DNA of 42,303 bases, from positions 1-42,303 of the forward strand of contig CALAJK010000070.1 in assembly GCA_937922795.1 (NCBI GenBank), written 5' to 3'. The position numbers and the translations under genes were made by a program. Each line of letters starts with the position of its first letter. Position 1 is the first letter of the stretch. Source of the stretch: an uncultured Anaerolineae bacterium (lineage in GTDB: Bacteria > Chloroflexota > Anaerolineae > Aggregatilineales > Phototrophicaceae). The notes beneath the pieces are model-generated. The model saw only the letters and a list, made by a program, of their open reading frames with translations. It did no database searches and was not told where the DNA came from. This document shows, piece by piece, positions 42,295 to 42,303 of the stretch.

Positions 42295-42303
42295 CCTGAC
42301 GAT

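Overview
The window (42,303 bp, about 60% GC, densely coded on both strands) looks like chromosome from a member of the Chloroflexota, probably Anaerolineae-like. That placement is inference from the gene mix: a primary sigma factor, a pgpH-ybeY-dgkA block, an LLM/F420-type oxidoreductase, M20 dipeptidases, many acyl-CoA and sugar enzymes, and large membrane-anchored proteins with Thr/Pro linkers. No tRNA, rRNA, CRISPR array, prophage or intact insertion sequence was found. The only mobile trace is a transposase C-terminus at the left edge.

Layout. 1-4400: transposase remnant, uroporphyrinogen-decarboxylase-family protein, NAD-dependent epimerase and acyl-CoA dehydrogenase. 4500-8600: a possible stress or redox signalling cluster (DoxX, two CBS-pair proteins, a GAF histidine kinase divergent from a NarL-type regulator, and a universal stress protein). 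8780-11100: acetyl-CoA hydrolase/CoA-transferase and branched-chain aminotransferase. 11206-14728: primary sigma factor with promoter and terminator, a DnaB-C-like ATPase and a J-domain protein. 14758-18895: lipoyl synthase, a secreted WD40-like protein, a receiver protein and a TPR protein. 18899-26027: a compact plus-strand operon (anchored beta-sandwich protein, mtaB, yqeY, pgpH, ybeY, dgkA, anchored glycosidase-like protein) with a recognisable promoter. 26017-29895 (minus): two tandem M20 peptidases, a possible scrap of a third, and an LLM oxidoreductase. 30047-33095: a sugar kinase/nucleotidyltransferase fusion and an aldo/keto reductase. 33143-33504 (minus): RNase P RNA. 33591-37827: a transglutaminase membrane protein convergent with RNase J. 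38065-42294: a sugar aminotransferase and an unusual carboxylate-amine-ligase-like protein, divergent from a glycerol-1-phosphate-dehydrogenase-like protein.

How the genes work together. Housekeeping functions dominate: transcription (sigma factor), RNA maturation (RNase P RNA, YbeY, RNase J), tRNA thiomethylation (MtaB), cyclic di-AMP turnover (PgpH), lipid recycling (DgkA) and lipoate synthesis (LipA).

The least ordinary items are: the kinase-first sugar kinase/nucleotidyltransferase fusion; the 610-residue ligase-like protein next to a sugar transaminase; the dehydrogenase homologue whose Asp-His-His metal triad reads Glu-Gln-Tyr at the expected spacing; the signalling cluster that recalls the mycobacterial DosR gene set; and several leader hairpins (uspA, sigma factor, transglutaminase) that could be regulatory. 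I saw no strong evidence for a wholly new defence or mobile system.
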